In this document: piece after piece, positions 1 through 13,100 of the stretch
Layout of the letters: every line of letters begins with the position of its first letter
Position numbering within the stretch: the first letter of the stretch is position 1
Assembly (NCBI GenBank): GCA_036768485.1
Contig: JAVLUZ010000645.1
Coordinates: forward strand, 248,001 to 312,000
DNA from: Mermis nigrescens
Lineage: Eukaryota > Nematoda > Enoplea > Mermithida > Mermithidae
Reading direction: 5' to 3'
DNA: 64,000 nucleotides
The notes under the pieces: model-generated
Told to the model about the DNA's origin: nothing
The model's database searches: none
Seen by the model: only the letters and a program-made list of their open reading frames with translations
Made by a program: the position numbers and the translations under genes

Positions 1-285
1 CTTTTTATTAGCATGATATTGTTCGTAAACATTGCATCTCATTGCAAAAAAATACAATCTAGCCTACTTTAAACATAGAGAAAGACCTACTTAAAAGTCC
101 CATTGGGAAAAATCAGCGTACATGCTGCATAAGAAAAATTAGCTGCGACAGTTTTTGTTTTTTTTTGAAAAATTTATAGCTTCATATGCAACTGCTGACA
201 TTAAAGGAAGATAACAACGTTAGACGGAAAATACGAGTAAATTATATTAAAATGTATGCCAATTAAATGATGTTACTACCTATCG

Positions 286-702
286 CATAGGTGCACAAGG
301 TCAGGGTCGGCAGGGGGGTGAAATGCCAAAAATCTAAAACAGTAAATTTAACGTTCACGATTTTTTTTGCTGTTTTAATGATCAAAATGGTCAAAATAGC
401 CTATAAAACGTTTTTTGTGTTAATAACACATTTTAAAAGCATTTTTAGTCCATTTTGACTGCATTATATCACTTTTAACACTGAAAAATGCACAAACTTA
501 TCAATTTTGGGCGCTTTTTGAGTAAAAAGTACTTAAAAGTACTAATTTGGCGCGAAGCGCCGGAAAAATTTTGACATTTTTACTGATTTTGATGTCAAAA
601 ATGATGCAGAACAAGACCTGTTTGCTCAAAATCGCTGGACAGTACCGGTCTAGCTGACTTCTCAGGGGGTAATATCCCCCTCACCCCCTATGTGCATGTG
701 TG
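286..702 (+). mobile_element. hAT-like non-autonomous element, family A
   Basis: About 417 bp with no coding capacity. It is closely matched in reverse orientation by 18877-19284, which fixes both ends (CATAGGTGCAC at the left, the complement of a similar end at the right). An ACCTATCG-like 8-mer flanks it imperfectly because another element (708-1247) has landed in the right flank. It contains one GGCGCGAAGCGCC mini-hairpin near 551. Confidence 0.6.
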
Positions 703-707
703 ACCTA

Positions 708-1247
708 TAGTCTGTTTCATTTATCCGAGAGCTTTTTAAATATATGTTTTCAAAGACTACATTAACTCCTTCTTTCTTCTTTACTGTAGGTCATAAGAGC
801 TCGATGTAGCTATAGCAAATGAGGTTTTCTCAATAAAATTTTTGGCGGCATAATTTATTCTCGTCTTCCAGCAAATTAATCGACTTGCCCATAAAAGTCA
901 AGCATTCAGCTTACCTCAAGTTGACACTTTAAACACAATAGACTATATTTTGAGAAGCATTGTGAACACCCGCATAGCTCAGTAATAAAACGTCTGCTTG
1001 CCGTCGAAGCAACCCGGGTTCAATTCCAGCCATTGCCTTTTTATTCAGCGCACTTACTGTAGTATGTCCTAGCACTGTTTAAATGCCTGAATTAAATTTA
1101 TATGGACGGTCTAGTGCATTAAAGATGGAAGAATACAAGCCGCTCGCTCTCACTGATCTGTCAAATTACAGTAAATTATCTTGTTACGCTTACTGTAGCC
1201 TTCGAAAAAATTCACTGCAAAAGCTCTCAAATAAATAAAACAGACTA
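708..1247 (+). mobile_element. TA-flanked inverted-repeat element carrying a tRNA-like segment, copy 1
   Basis: About 540 bp bounded by inverted repeats of roughly 30 bp (TAGTCTGTTTCATTTATCC at the left; its complement ending CAGACTA at the right) and by TA dinucleotides at 706-707 and 1248-1249. A second copy at 30089-30631 is similar along its whole length. The TA duplication fits Tc1/mariner-type integration. No transposase is present, so it must move in trans. A tRNA-related segment sits in its middle. Confidence 0.8.
968..1033 (+). other. tRNA-like segment (A and B boxes) inside the repeat
   Basis: Shows an A-box-like TAGCTCAGTAA, a perfect 5-bp anticodon-type stem (TGCTT/AAGCA) around a 7-base loop, and a B-box GGTTCAATTCC. 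The acceptor stem does not pair and the T stem is broken, so this is a tRNA-derived fragment or internal promoter rather than a functional tRNA. If the loop is read as a normal anticodon loop the triplet is CGT. Confidence 0.5.
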
Positions 1248-2322
1248 TAATTAAAGTGAAATTCTGCATTGACAGAAACAGCAAACAAAAGGCAGGCGCA
1301 GCATCAAACACATCAGTGTGTAAAACAAACACAACAATGCGTTTGCCATTAAAAATCGCAGGTAATGGACGAAAGCACAAGAACAAAATAGAAATCAGTC
1401 ATTGAGCAAGGCAATATGAATTAAACCGGCAAAAATGAACAATCAAGTTGACGCGTCAGCAAATGCAAATGATTCTAGAAAATTGATGAACCGCTTACAT
1501 TCCAAAAATGGAGACATTAATTTGCATCGATTTAAACATACAAAAATTTTGGAATCCGTTCGATAAAGATGGCGCATGAGAATTATAGTCAAGTTTTGTA
1601 ATTATAAGTGAATGATATTCTAAGAAGGTTTACATAATGTACATACAAAATATTCCAACATTAAATACTGACCCAAAAATAAAATAGTACACCTGAATCT
1701 GGAGTTTCATAAAGCGATCCAAAAAGAAGCCAACAGGTTACTTAACCTGAATAGACCAATAAGTCGCAAAAGTTTCACGGTTTTGCTGATAGAACGTTTT
1801 TTTAACGGAAATTCACATTAAATGCGTCTCAAAGCGAAGATTTTAGCTTGATTATACTATTTCGAAAAAATATTTCTCATTTTAGTCAACTTTGAAAATA
1901 GTGAATGTTTGCGAATCAAGATGATTATTTATTAAAAATCAGTCAAAAAAACTTTGAAATAAAAAAATCTGATCAAACAATATGCAATACGGAGTAAAAT
2001 ATTGGCATTAGAAAACATGTGCATGATTAATACTTCTCCCCTTCACAGCTCAGCAAACACGGGCTGTAGAAGAATTTAAGGGTCAGATTTATTATTTTGA
2101 TGTTACAAAGAACATTTTCAAAAAGCAATATTGAGCGTAAATAAACAAAATTAATTTTGAAGTGTACCGCTTAGGACAGGGCACATTTTTAAGATAATTT
2201 GCACGTTCCATCTAGTAAGTGGAGATGACGACAGAAAACATATTTTTTCCGTTCCAGACTCTTTACACTAGACCGCTTATTAATTTGAAAATATTACTCC
2301 TTCAGAATAAATTAAAAACACT
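1248..2322. other. AT-rich non-coding stretch
   Basis: No splice-bounded exon, RNA gene or flanked repeat could be supported here. Open frames are short and of biased composition. Confidence 0.5.
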
Positions 2323-2916
2323 CAGTGGCGGATCTAGGATTTTCCTAAGGGGTGGCGGCATCCCAACTTCTCCAAAAAAACAGTCGAAAATAGGTCCAAA
2401 AATTTGCCCTTAACGGGCATATAGGTTTTTTGGTGTTTTACATCGTATACTTTTACATAAAATCACTTTTGACACAATGTTTTTCTTGAAATTTTAAAAT
2501 TTTAGACAATTTCGTGCGAAAAAATCATTAAATTTCTATGACTTCAACAAAAATCTGGCGCGAAGCGCCTGAAAATTTGTGAAATTAAGGCGGATAGACG
2601 TCTAGAAGCATGATTTACTGCTTGATTTCCAGTATTTATAGCATTTGATGCAAAATATCGAAATTTCTACTTGAATATAGAAGAAAACTATGCAAAAATA
2701 GCTGTTTCTGCTGCTAAACTTGTTTTAAAACCTACATGAACAGAAAATGGCTTCCAGGTCGCCAAGAAAGTAAATAAATGTCATTAATAGTATCATCCGG
2801 CGCATAGCGCCGGAAAAATTTGAGAAATTATGGTCACTGACGGCCAAAAATCATTGCAAATTGCATAACCATTCTTTATCTCGCCAAATATTCTTGACCG
2901 ATGGGGGCCGCCCCTT
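2323..2916 (+). mobile_element. hAT-like element, CAGTGGCGGATC family
   Basis: The left end is CAGTGGCGGATCTAGGATTT. An exact 8-bp AAAACACT lies directly before it (2315-2322) and directly after the right boundary (2917-2924). The right end keeps only the inner part of the inverted repeat (AAGGGG complement), so the terminal ~24 bases seem to be missing. It contains two GGCGC-GCGCC mini-hairpins near 2559 and 2798. Related ends are seen at 8379 and 18365. Confidence 0.6.
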
Positions 2917-2924
2917 AAAACACT

Positions 2925-3921
2925 TCACTATAATGCAAAACTGTCCACATTTTGAAACCAATCAGACTGAATCGAATACAAAACTATCATTATTTATTAT
3001 TTTTTTTATTTCATTCATTTATTTAGTTATTTATATACTTTCTATTAATGTTTCTTTTTTATTGTTATTAATATTAATATGATTATCATTATTATCATTA
3101 TATTTATTTGTAGTTTCTATAATTTTAATTCGTTTATCTATTTATTCATTCTTTTTATTTTTTGTAATTAGAGGCAGTCTAGCCGCCTAGACTGGTGCCG
3201 CTAGGTTGCAGTGACTGTCAGAGGATTGAAGGCACGAAACTGTAGCAACCTAGTTCCTCTCTGATGACCTCGTCTGTTTATATAATTTTTTTGTTCCATT
3301 TTTCTTTTTTCTTTTCTATGTAAGTTTTCGTTTTATAATCCTATCTATTTTTCTTTTTCAATTAGACTCTTGCGCCTCATAAAACATGTAATATCTCATA
3401 ATATAATTTTGTTAGGTACACTTGTGCTATTTCACGCGTTCTGTTTGTTTCTTTCTTACTATTAGCATGATGCACCTCTATATCTGTCTTTCTTTCTTCT
3501 CTTTTTTAACTTTTTCTCTTTTCTTTTTTATTATTTGCTGTTTCATTGATCTATTTATTTACTTATTTATTTTTCTCCTCATTTTCCTTATTCTTTTTTA
3601 TTTGCTTCTTTCTCGTATTGACGACTTCTTACTATTACATAGGTATGCTTCTGCACATACAAACAGTAGGAAACCGTCTACTTTACAGTTTTGTGCAACA
3701 ACCACAAAAAAACTTTTATTATCAGATTTGTAACCTAATCATCAAGGGCAACATTTAAAAGAAATTTGGCCCCCTCAGATCATTTGATTTTTCGGTTTAC
3801 AGTTACACACTCACCACTAACTCGATATTGAGTGCAAACAAAAACAAAAAAGGGAGCATCGAGTTTTTTATCATCTACCTTTAAAAAAGCCGCACCACCC
3901 AGATACGTGCCGTAATAGCTT
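2925..3921. other. T-rich low-complexity DNA with a small hairpin block
   Basis: Long runs of T and TTTATT. The long open frames in it are hydrophobic composition artefacts. Around 3172-3285 there is a compact GC-richer island with two clear stems (CAGTCTAG/CTAGACTG and CTAGGTTGC/GCAACCTAG). No gene is recognised. Confidence 0.5.
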
Positions 3922-4054
3922 TCAGGGGGACATATGTTGAGAGTACTCAAGTATATTATAGGTACGCATTAACGCGCCACCTATGACAATATAATATGCT
4001 GGTCGTTTCTTCGCAGCTGACTCACTCGAAAATAAAGATTGCAGTGTCACTAAC

Positions 4055-4177
4055 CTCATTTCATGCGCCAATACGGGGCCATTGGGTTCCTTCCCAAAGT
4101 CCACAAGGAAATCTTCATCGAGTTCCATTTTTTCTTTAACAAGATCGACATTTATCCGTACCATGCAAGAGCCACGT
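4055..4177 (-). CDS. SELENBP1: SELENBP1 exon 10 (penultimate)
   Basis: 123 nt between a TTTTTAG acceptor and a GTTAGT donor, leaving phase 2. It encodes [17 protein letters not shown] and [19 protein letters not shown]. The family continues with RYPGGDC and a few more residues, so one short exon remains. Reading through instead would add about 46 unrelated residues ending at 3922, which I consider unlikely. Confidence 0.92.
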
Positions 4178-7100
4178 CTAAAAATTTCCGACCTTACTGG
4201 AAATAGGAAGCTAGGAAGCTTAAAAATGTTCACAATCACGAAAAAATAGCGTTAGGCTTTAACAATTTTGAAAAACTTTCAAAATATATATACTCGTCAA
4301 CACACAAGTCAAATAACTACGAGTATACAATTACTATGATTGCACTGAAAGCAATCAGGTTGTTCTGATGATATTTAGAAGCAGTTTATCATTAAATAAT
4401 TCAGCAGATTCAATGTAAAGAACATCCGCGGACGAGCTTTTCATTTCAATTTCATGGCAGAACAAGATGAAAAAATCAAAAATACAGAAAATGATAGATC
4501 TTCGAAGCTAAATAAATCTGCTTGATGTTTCTCAGGGCCTCAAATCGCTAAGTAAGCCGTTGCGGAAAGTCACACCTGCTGATCCATCTTAATCGTGGAT
4601 TCTACACAACTGCTGAACTTTTGACAGGTCTGCCGGATTCTCGAGCATAACTTCGAAATCCCCCCTCTTCCCGCGCCCATGTCTGGTGTTATTTCTTTCT
4701 AAGCCTCATAATTGTAGAAGCCGGTGATAAAATAGCAGATTACTTGATCATTTCGGGATAAAATTGTTTGTCCCACGTACTATAAAGCGACGAGGTAACG
4801 TACAATCTTTTGCCATCGAGACTCAGTTGCAACATTTGCGGACCACCTTCCAGTTTTCGTCCCTTCACAAAACGAGCCTCTGGCTGCAAAAAATATTCCG
4901 ACTGATTCGTCAATAGATCTCAATAAAACGATTATCCCCATAAATTTTCAAAAAGAAGGAAATGATAATGATAGGAGCAACGAAAATTTTGTCGACGTTT
5001 CTCATCAAACTGTGCGTATTGGGGTGAAACTCTTAGAAATCCCGATCCCATTGTGATAAGGACCGTTGAGATAATATAACGGCATAAGTACTGTCGCCCA
5101 TTTCCTCATAGAAAATTTTCGAAGAGGATATTGAATGATAATGAAAAATTATAATAATAAATGATAATAAAATAAATAATAATAAGGAATAATAATAATA
5201 AATACCTGTCACTGTAAAAAAATCTACAGTGTGATGAAACCATTACGATTCGTACATAGGGTTGGGTAGGGTATTTACCTGTTCATAGTTATCTTCCAGA
5301 ACAACAACTGGGCCTGACTTGGTAATGCAACCGCCTAAATTGATCTAAATTAAACGAAAAACCTTAATCACAAAAATTATCCAAAAGCGATACAATTATG
5401 TGACGTACTCGACTAACTAAACGAGGTGCAAACTTGTCTTCAATATTGTACTGATCAACGAATCCGTGAAGCCAAGCGCTTAAGTAGATGTAACGATCGT
5501 CCATTGAAATGGTAATATCAGTCACAACAGCTAAAAAATTATATCGAAACACATCAAGTCCATTTTATACATAAGTCGCTTGAAAACCGATTGTCCTTAT
5601 AACTGTTACACACAATTTCTTCATTGCTCTATACCCCCAGAATAAAAAAATTGCAATGAGGCGAAGTAAAGGCCAAAAATGGATGAAAATTTAAAATTTT
5701 CTCCAAGAGTGCTTCAAATTGGGCATAAATTGTTTAATAGCATAGTTTTACCACTATTTCAGCGTTTACACCAGTTTTTCAAGTCATTTTAGCCTAAAAA
5801 AGCTCGATTTTTGCGCTCCCCTGACCGGCTGACATCGGCCATGCGGTGCATCTATGGTCTCGGATTACACATCACAGGGGCCTTGGGGGAAGACCCAGTA
5901 GGGAAAAATGAATTATTTGGGAAAAATTAGGCAAATAAAGGATAAAACGCCTGAAAATAAAATTTTTAAAAGTGCTTGGAATCTTATCAACAATCTACGA
6001 ATTTAGGATAGTTTGTACGCCATTTTAACACGTGTAAAGGTCAATTTAACTCTAAAAAGTAAAATGAAACTATGTAAAACTGATATTTTTTGGTGGATTT
6101 CAAGTCGCTCTGCAAAATTTTGACTTTTGCTTGTTTCCAGTCTTAATTTTGTTTATTTTCCCTGAAAAGTTTTACCATTTGATCTTATAATGGTTTTAAA
6201 CCCTCTCCAACCCCATATGAATCTCTGATCCTTATATGACGACGCAAGGCAATGAAGATTAATTCTTTGTAATTCCAATGGTTTCCTAATCCAGTCTTTC
6301 ATATAACAAAAGTAAAATGTAATACAAAGACAAAAAGCCAAAAGTTCCTCATTTGATTCTAAAACATACGAGTATAATTAAACTATAATTCACTTGTCTT
6401 AAATACCTGAGTCAAATGCGATCTACTATTATAGGATTAGAGAGACTGTGTGATTCGCAGCAGTTATGCATTATGTCTTCTCAACACATGACAAATAGGA
6501 ACTTTTAAATGAAATTATTGCTTTTGATCAAAAGCTGAAATCACTAACCATATTAAAAATAAGCCCAAGAGAATGAGTCGAGTAATCAAACATTATCCAA
6601 ATAAGCATAATAACAAACAATATAGGATATAATGCGTTTTTCGGCGATATATTTATGACATAAAAATCAATTTAAATTGATAATGCTATATGTAATGTTA
6701 TGATATAACAGAAAGTTTAGGCAGATTATTCGGACTTAAAAAGAGCGATTCTCTTGAATTCATGCTCGAATGTAAGCTTTTCAAATTTTCAAACAAATTA
6801 TTTTATATTACCTGGTACCGATTCCATTATGAAGCCTTTTGCGCTCAATGGATTGATTTTCATCACTTTGTCGCATTTCCAAACATTCTATAAGCATAAT
6901 TAGGTACACATAATATTATAATTTTAAGTTTGTTCCACTGAGCTCAAAGCCTACTTTATCCTTGTATAAGTGGAACAAGCTTGATGCCAAAGCTGAAACA
7001 ACATAGCCATGAACACTGTCCGGATCGTGACACATTCGGATTTCCAGGGTCATACAACCATCTTGTGCACCCAAATCTATCGTTTGTTCCAATTTCTCCG

Positions 7101-10100
7101 TTTCCCAATTCCAGAAGTACAAGTGATGACCGTAGTTTGCTACGAATAGGTTTAGTCAAAAAATGCAATAATTTTAGCAAGAAAACGAAAGAATGATCTA
7201 TGTAAATTGCTTTGACAGGTGAATAGACAAACAGGGTGTCCCACCTAACTATCCCACCTGTTTTTAATAATAACTCCGCTAATTCTTCATATTTTTTAAT
7301 GATTTTTGTACATGTGTAACTGGAAGGTCCGATAGGAAACTGTATGACAGGATTTGCTTGCTTTTGCTTGTTTGTGGTGTAAGCTACATAAGTTTGTGTA
7401 AACCTTAGTATTTTGTAGGTTGTCACCTAAATATACAAACTATTATCTCGTGTTAAGTCAATGGATTCCTAATATTTTGAAAGTTTTCTTGAGCGAATAT
7501 AGAATGTCTAGAATATAGAATGTATAATAGGCCATTGATTGATAAAGTTTGACATGATTTGGTTACATTCAAAAACATAGCATTTCCACAGAACTGACTT
7601 TACTTCGCATTGCTAAAATTGTATTACTGACTTTTGACAGCAATTTCTCACAAATTTATGTAAACCTATCCAACGGTTTTTTTCGATTCACAAGCATTCA
7701 TATGCAGAGAATTCTTTATATTCATTGCTTGAGAGGCATGATTTGTGGACTATTTTTTGATCGCAAAATAAATAAGTTTTAAAGGGAAAGACTATCAGAA
7801 AATCTAAGGTTTACACCAACTTCTGCAGTTTACACAATAGGCTATCAAAACTAATCAGACCTTGTCAGTCTGTTTCCTATCAGATCTCCTATCTAATCCA
7901 AAAAATTCAAAAAATAAGAAAATCAATAAAGTTATTATAAAAAACATATAGGACAATTAGGTGGACACTCTTAATTTATTTTTTATGATAAAAGTCGCTT
8001 TGGCATAAAATTACTGTGTTTAAGAGCTCGGGCAGTCTTCCTGCCTTTCAACAAAAAATTAAGAAATAGGCAAAAAACCTAGTAAATACCCATCTATATA
8101 ATATTTGTGCATTTTTTTAGATAAATCTTGTAACCTGCTGTTTACTCTAAATTGTAGAAATACCATATATTATCTTACAAAGATCGTCGGGTTTCAGGCC
8201 GTTTTTAATCAAGCGAGGCGGACCCCACGACGTACTGATCAATACATTGTGTCTTGGTTGATACCAAAAATCATAACCAAATGGCAAATCGTTCGACCAT
8301 TTTCGTTCAAATTCAAAAGTATCACCATTTATCAGCGCGAAATTCCCTGAAAATTTCAGCCAATAAATAAGTTTCAACCAGTGGCGGATCCAGGATTTTC
8401 CTAAGGGGGCGGTACTCCTAAGAGGGAGCGGAAGCCTGACTTGGGCGGAAAAATTAGCCGTTTTAACTCGAAAATCGCTAAAAATTGCTCAAAAATCCTT
8501 AATTGTGCGTAGCATATTTCTTCATTGCGCTGAAACTCGAAAACCTGGCGTGCAATGCCCAAAATGATTCTCGCGTGATATCAATCATTTTGACAAACGC
8601 GATATGCACTCATAATATTGGTAGTGATTCGCACTTCGAAAGATATACAACTCTTTTGAATGATTTTATCAAAAGTTTGAATTAGTCCGAGATCATTACG
8701 TATTTGACTTTGCTTTTTGACTATAAAAAATTTCTTCATTATTCAGAAAGTTGCATTGCAGACAGTGATCGGACCGAGCGCCTTGGCCTCGGCCTCGGCA
8801 ATCCTCGGCGTTTTTTGGAGCCTCGGCCTCGGCGCCAAAGGCGAAGCTGAAACGTGCCGAGGCGCCGAGGGTTAAAATCAAATTTGAATAAGTTTAATAT
8901 ATCCGTTGAATATTAACTATTTAGAACGCATCTGCAGTACACAGGCTATTTTTTACCTTGTATAGACTTTTCTTATGGTTTTAGTAGCGTACCCAGTTAC
9001 ACCAAGTTACATACAGCAAAGTGCCAATTTATTATTCATGTGATGACTAAGTTTTAATTCTCATGCTCGCTACATGGATCGGAAACACACATTCCCAAAG
9101 GGGGGTTGAGGGAGGGTTAGTACCCTCCTCTCAGGGTACAAGACTCAAGTCACTGTCAAACGATTTTTGGTGAAAAACTTTTGAATAATTTTTGAAGTTA
9201 AATTTTACTATGGCAAAAGTGCAGCTAACTATTAGAATTTCACGAAGTGATACAGTATTTTTGAATGTAAGCAAGAGTGAATAGACTAACTATCACTATA
9301 AAACATGCATGCAACAGCTCAAAAATTTCGGGAGGGGCTCCTCGGCATACATGTAACGGCTTGAAATTCCGGGCAGGGGTCCCTGGCCATTTTTAGAAGG
9401 AGGGGATTAGCGACTCTAATTTTATGTCAAAAATGACAAAAGCACCTAAAAATAGTCAACAAAGCGCAAATTTTCGCCAAAAATGGGGAGGGTGGGTCAA
9501 AATTTTCTGACGTTGGAGGGAAGAGTGTGGGGAGGACATCCAACCCTGGTTGGATGGCGAATTCCCCAAACCCCCGTTACACGTATGGTTTTCGGCCATT
9601 TTTATGGGAGAGGGGTAAATGATCACAAATTTTCGGCCGAAAATCTCAAAAACGCACCTAAAAATGGCCAATAAATGCAGGTTTTGCCAAAAATAAATTT
9701 TGGCTCGTGCATGTTTTTGGAGCCATTTTTATACAATGTTAAAATACTTTCTTGGACAAAGTGATAATAATTATATCGTTTTTCAGTATATTATAGGAAA
9801 TTACAAAAAAATTTCGGCGCTTCGCGCAAAATATCGCTAATATACTGTATTTAGATTGAAGCAGGGGAAATAAACACTCCAAAATCAATTTTTGTGTAAT
9901 CTAGGCATCTTTATGCAGATTTAAATATCTTTTGTATCTATTTATACTGTTTTTAAAAATTTTATGCAAAATAAGTACTATTTAATAACTTTGCACTTTT
10001 TTGCCGTTCAAAGATAAAATTGACTAATTTATCCTGATGTTGCATTGGATTTCTAAACACAGTAGTGCTTATTACAAGATTTAATTGGCATATTACAATA

Positions 10101-13100
10101 TCTGTTTGTTTTAGCTTTCTCAGTCGAGTTTTATGTGTAAATTTCATCAAAAGCTGATAAAAATTTCGGCGCTTCGCGCCGAAGTAATATTATCAACTTA
10201 TCACATTTAGGGCCACGGATTTTTTGTATTCGGCAAAGATTTTTCATAATGTAAAGAATGTTTTCAGGACCGTCTTTGTACATGCACAAAGATTTTTGGA
10301 GAGACAAAAAGTGTAAAAAGGTGTAACATTTCCGAAAATGTTCGGCGCATCAGTAATTGTCTGTTCTATATATCTTTAAAATAGTAGAATTTGCATTTAG
10401 AATGGAAAAATGTCAAATATTCAGAAACCCAGGAATTAGCTAAGATACACTACCAAAGGTCGAAAAACCCTGTTTACCACACTAAATCGCTACTGTACCA
10501 TACTATAATAGTACACAAAAATTTGCATGTACAAAATGTTCAAAGACTTTTGGATACCATCTTTGTACACGTAAAAAGGTATCTAGCACAAAAAAAAACA
10601 CTGTTTAGGACTGCATGCCGGTTGCAGGTCACACACTGGCAGTATATCAAAATGTGTATGTTTAAAAATATATTTATATAAAATATCTGCAAAAATTTGT
10701 TCGCTCATACAAAGACACTACTTAATTTACTGGTCCCCCATTTTGGGATTTCACCCTTCTTTCAACTCTGGACCTTGGGAAACTATGATCGGAAAAAACA
10801 GTGCAGTTTCCGTCATATTACCCGCCACACCAGAATTGGATGACCGAAAAAGCGTGTTTAAGCACAACAATGGCTACAGTTCTGTTTTTACTTAGTTTAT
10901 TTCGTTTGTTCATTTATTTCTTCGACACTGCTTTCTTATTTATAGTAATGAAAGTGTTTATGTGCTTGTTCAGCCATATTTTTTAAGCTTTTCCAAGTCT
11001 TCATCAACAGCAACTTGTTAAATTAAGTATGCTTTCATGCTGCTGACTTTATTCAATAAATCCTTCACACATTTAATCTACTATATTGAAAATAAAAATG
11101 AATTGTTTGACATTCGATAAAGTGTTCAATATTACGATTATTCTCTAGCTCATGTGTAGGGCTCCCATATGTCCTTTTTTTAAGAGGACAGTCCTCTTAT
11201 TTGCATCAGCGTCCTTTTTTTAAAACCTGTCCTTTTTTCCCTCTCTTTCGCTACTTAGCCTGAAAAAATCTCTACACAATTACGGTTGTGTCGGGTGACT
11301 GACCATTTGCGAAGGATTTTGTTTTAAATTAATGTTGTACCGTTATTATGAGCATTGCAGTTATATGATGGACGTTTTCTAGTCTAACTTTTTTTTCTTT
11401 TAGGTTAATATAGTTTTATTTACTGTACTTATTTTATTACCCCGTGATTTTGCATTATTCTGAACTGCTCATTTTGCCATAATAAGTAGGGTGTTAAACT
11501 TTTCATTCTGCATTCAGAACGATAACTTACTTAGACAAATTCAATCTACATAGCAATAAGTATGTTCATTGATCTCATTGTATTGGTCTTGTATTAACTT
11601 AGTTGTGTATGATTTCAGTAAACATTTGTCAATTTAGACTTTTTGCGAAAAATGTCCTTTTTTCTGGCATAAAGTATGTGGGAGCCCTACTCATGTGCAT
11701 ACAAAATATTCTAACAGTACTATTTATGGGTACAGGTCAGTGATCGTACGGGGACCCCGACCCCGAAAAACCCCGGCATAAACCCCGACCCCGACCGGGG
11801 GTATGATTTTTCGAGTCGGGGTTGAACCTTATTTCGGGGGTGAAATATAGCATTTTATTTGTTGGTACATAGAAGAATTGTATAAATAGCGAATTAATTC
11901 GTAACAAGGGCGATTCATTCACTAGCAAAATTAACATGTTAAACTCGACACTCGCGATATTTCATAAAAAGTACGCCTGGTCGCCATGTTGTTTAGACGT
12001 ACATACATGTTCGCATATTTTCCATTATGAAGTGCGCCGAAATTACTGCGAAATCACAGGCGTAGCCGGGGGAGTGGAGGCACATGCCCCCGCCCCGGAA
12101 TTTTTCAGAAATAATGTTGATTTTTCTGGCGCAATGTGTCCAGAACATTGAGTTTAAAAAGGCACAAAGTCAAAATTTTCCGGCGCTTCGCGCCGAGTCA
12201 TTATTATTTATTGTTATACAGATCCAATGAATTTAAAAGCTTGAATCTCTTAAAATAATCCAGCACTTCACAGCACTTTAGTGATTTAGTGCACTATTAG
12301 TTCATTGAATGAAACTGCACATGCTTGTTGAACATAATGGTAAAGGTGCGAAAATGTTTGCGTACCAATTTGTCTATTCTCTGCTTTGTTTTTCTTTCTT
12401 TACAAGGACACATAATTCCATTTTAAATGAAAGGAAAGGCCAAATTTCTTGTGTTTTTGCGCATTTTCTGTTTTCTGAACTAGTTAATAAGAAGGCCACT
12501 AATGGGCCTGAAAATGGTAAGAACAAAATTCTCATTGATACATCTTTCAATGACTTATTGGTTGCGACCATACGTGGGCAGCAAGAAAATTCTGGGGGGT
12601 CCAAGATTTTTGAAGGTCAAAAAATGGCCTTAAAAATGGTGATATGGCGATAAAAACACCATTTTTCGACGTTTCTCATCAAGCACTATCCATTGGCATC
12701 AAAAAATTGCGAAAAAAACGAAAAAAAATTTCAAAAATTGATTTCTGGGGGGATCTTTTGATTTCTGGGGGGTCTTTTGGTTTCTGGGGGGTCCAGACCC
12801 CCCCAGATCCCCCCACGCCCATGTGTGGTTGCGACCCGTTGCTGCGCTACATACTTAGCAGAGGTCGAAAAACGCATTTCAGCTCAGAAGTTTTGTGCAG
12901 TGTAGGTGTTCATCAATTTTAAGTATTTTTGGACTTAATTCAGAATCAAGATTTTGCCAATTTGCGAAAATTTTAACTTTACTAATAAAAAATTAGAGTG
13001 CTTTTTTACAAATTTTTCGGGGGTTCTGCTCTGGACATCGCTGGGGGCGCTTGAGCGCGCCACCCCAGACCCCCAGCCGTAAAATCTTGTTCTACATGTT

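Noticed and set aside
968..1033. Functional tRNA gene
   Set aside because: A and B boxes and an anticodon stem are present, but the acceptor and T stems do not pair and it lies inside a mobile repeat.
3422..3758. Hydrophobic open frames that look like membrane proteins
   Set aside because: T-rich composition gives Phe/Leu/Ile runs; two overlapping frames are equally hydrophobic and neither has homology.
3922..4054. Read-through of SELENBP1 exon 10 to a stop at 3922
   Set aside because: The added residues do not resemble the conserved C-terminus and a good GTTAGT donor precedes them.
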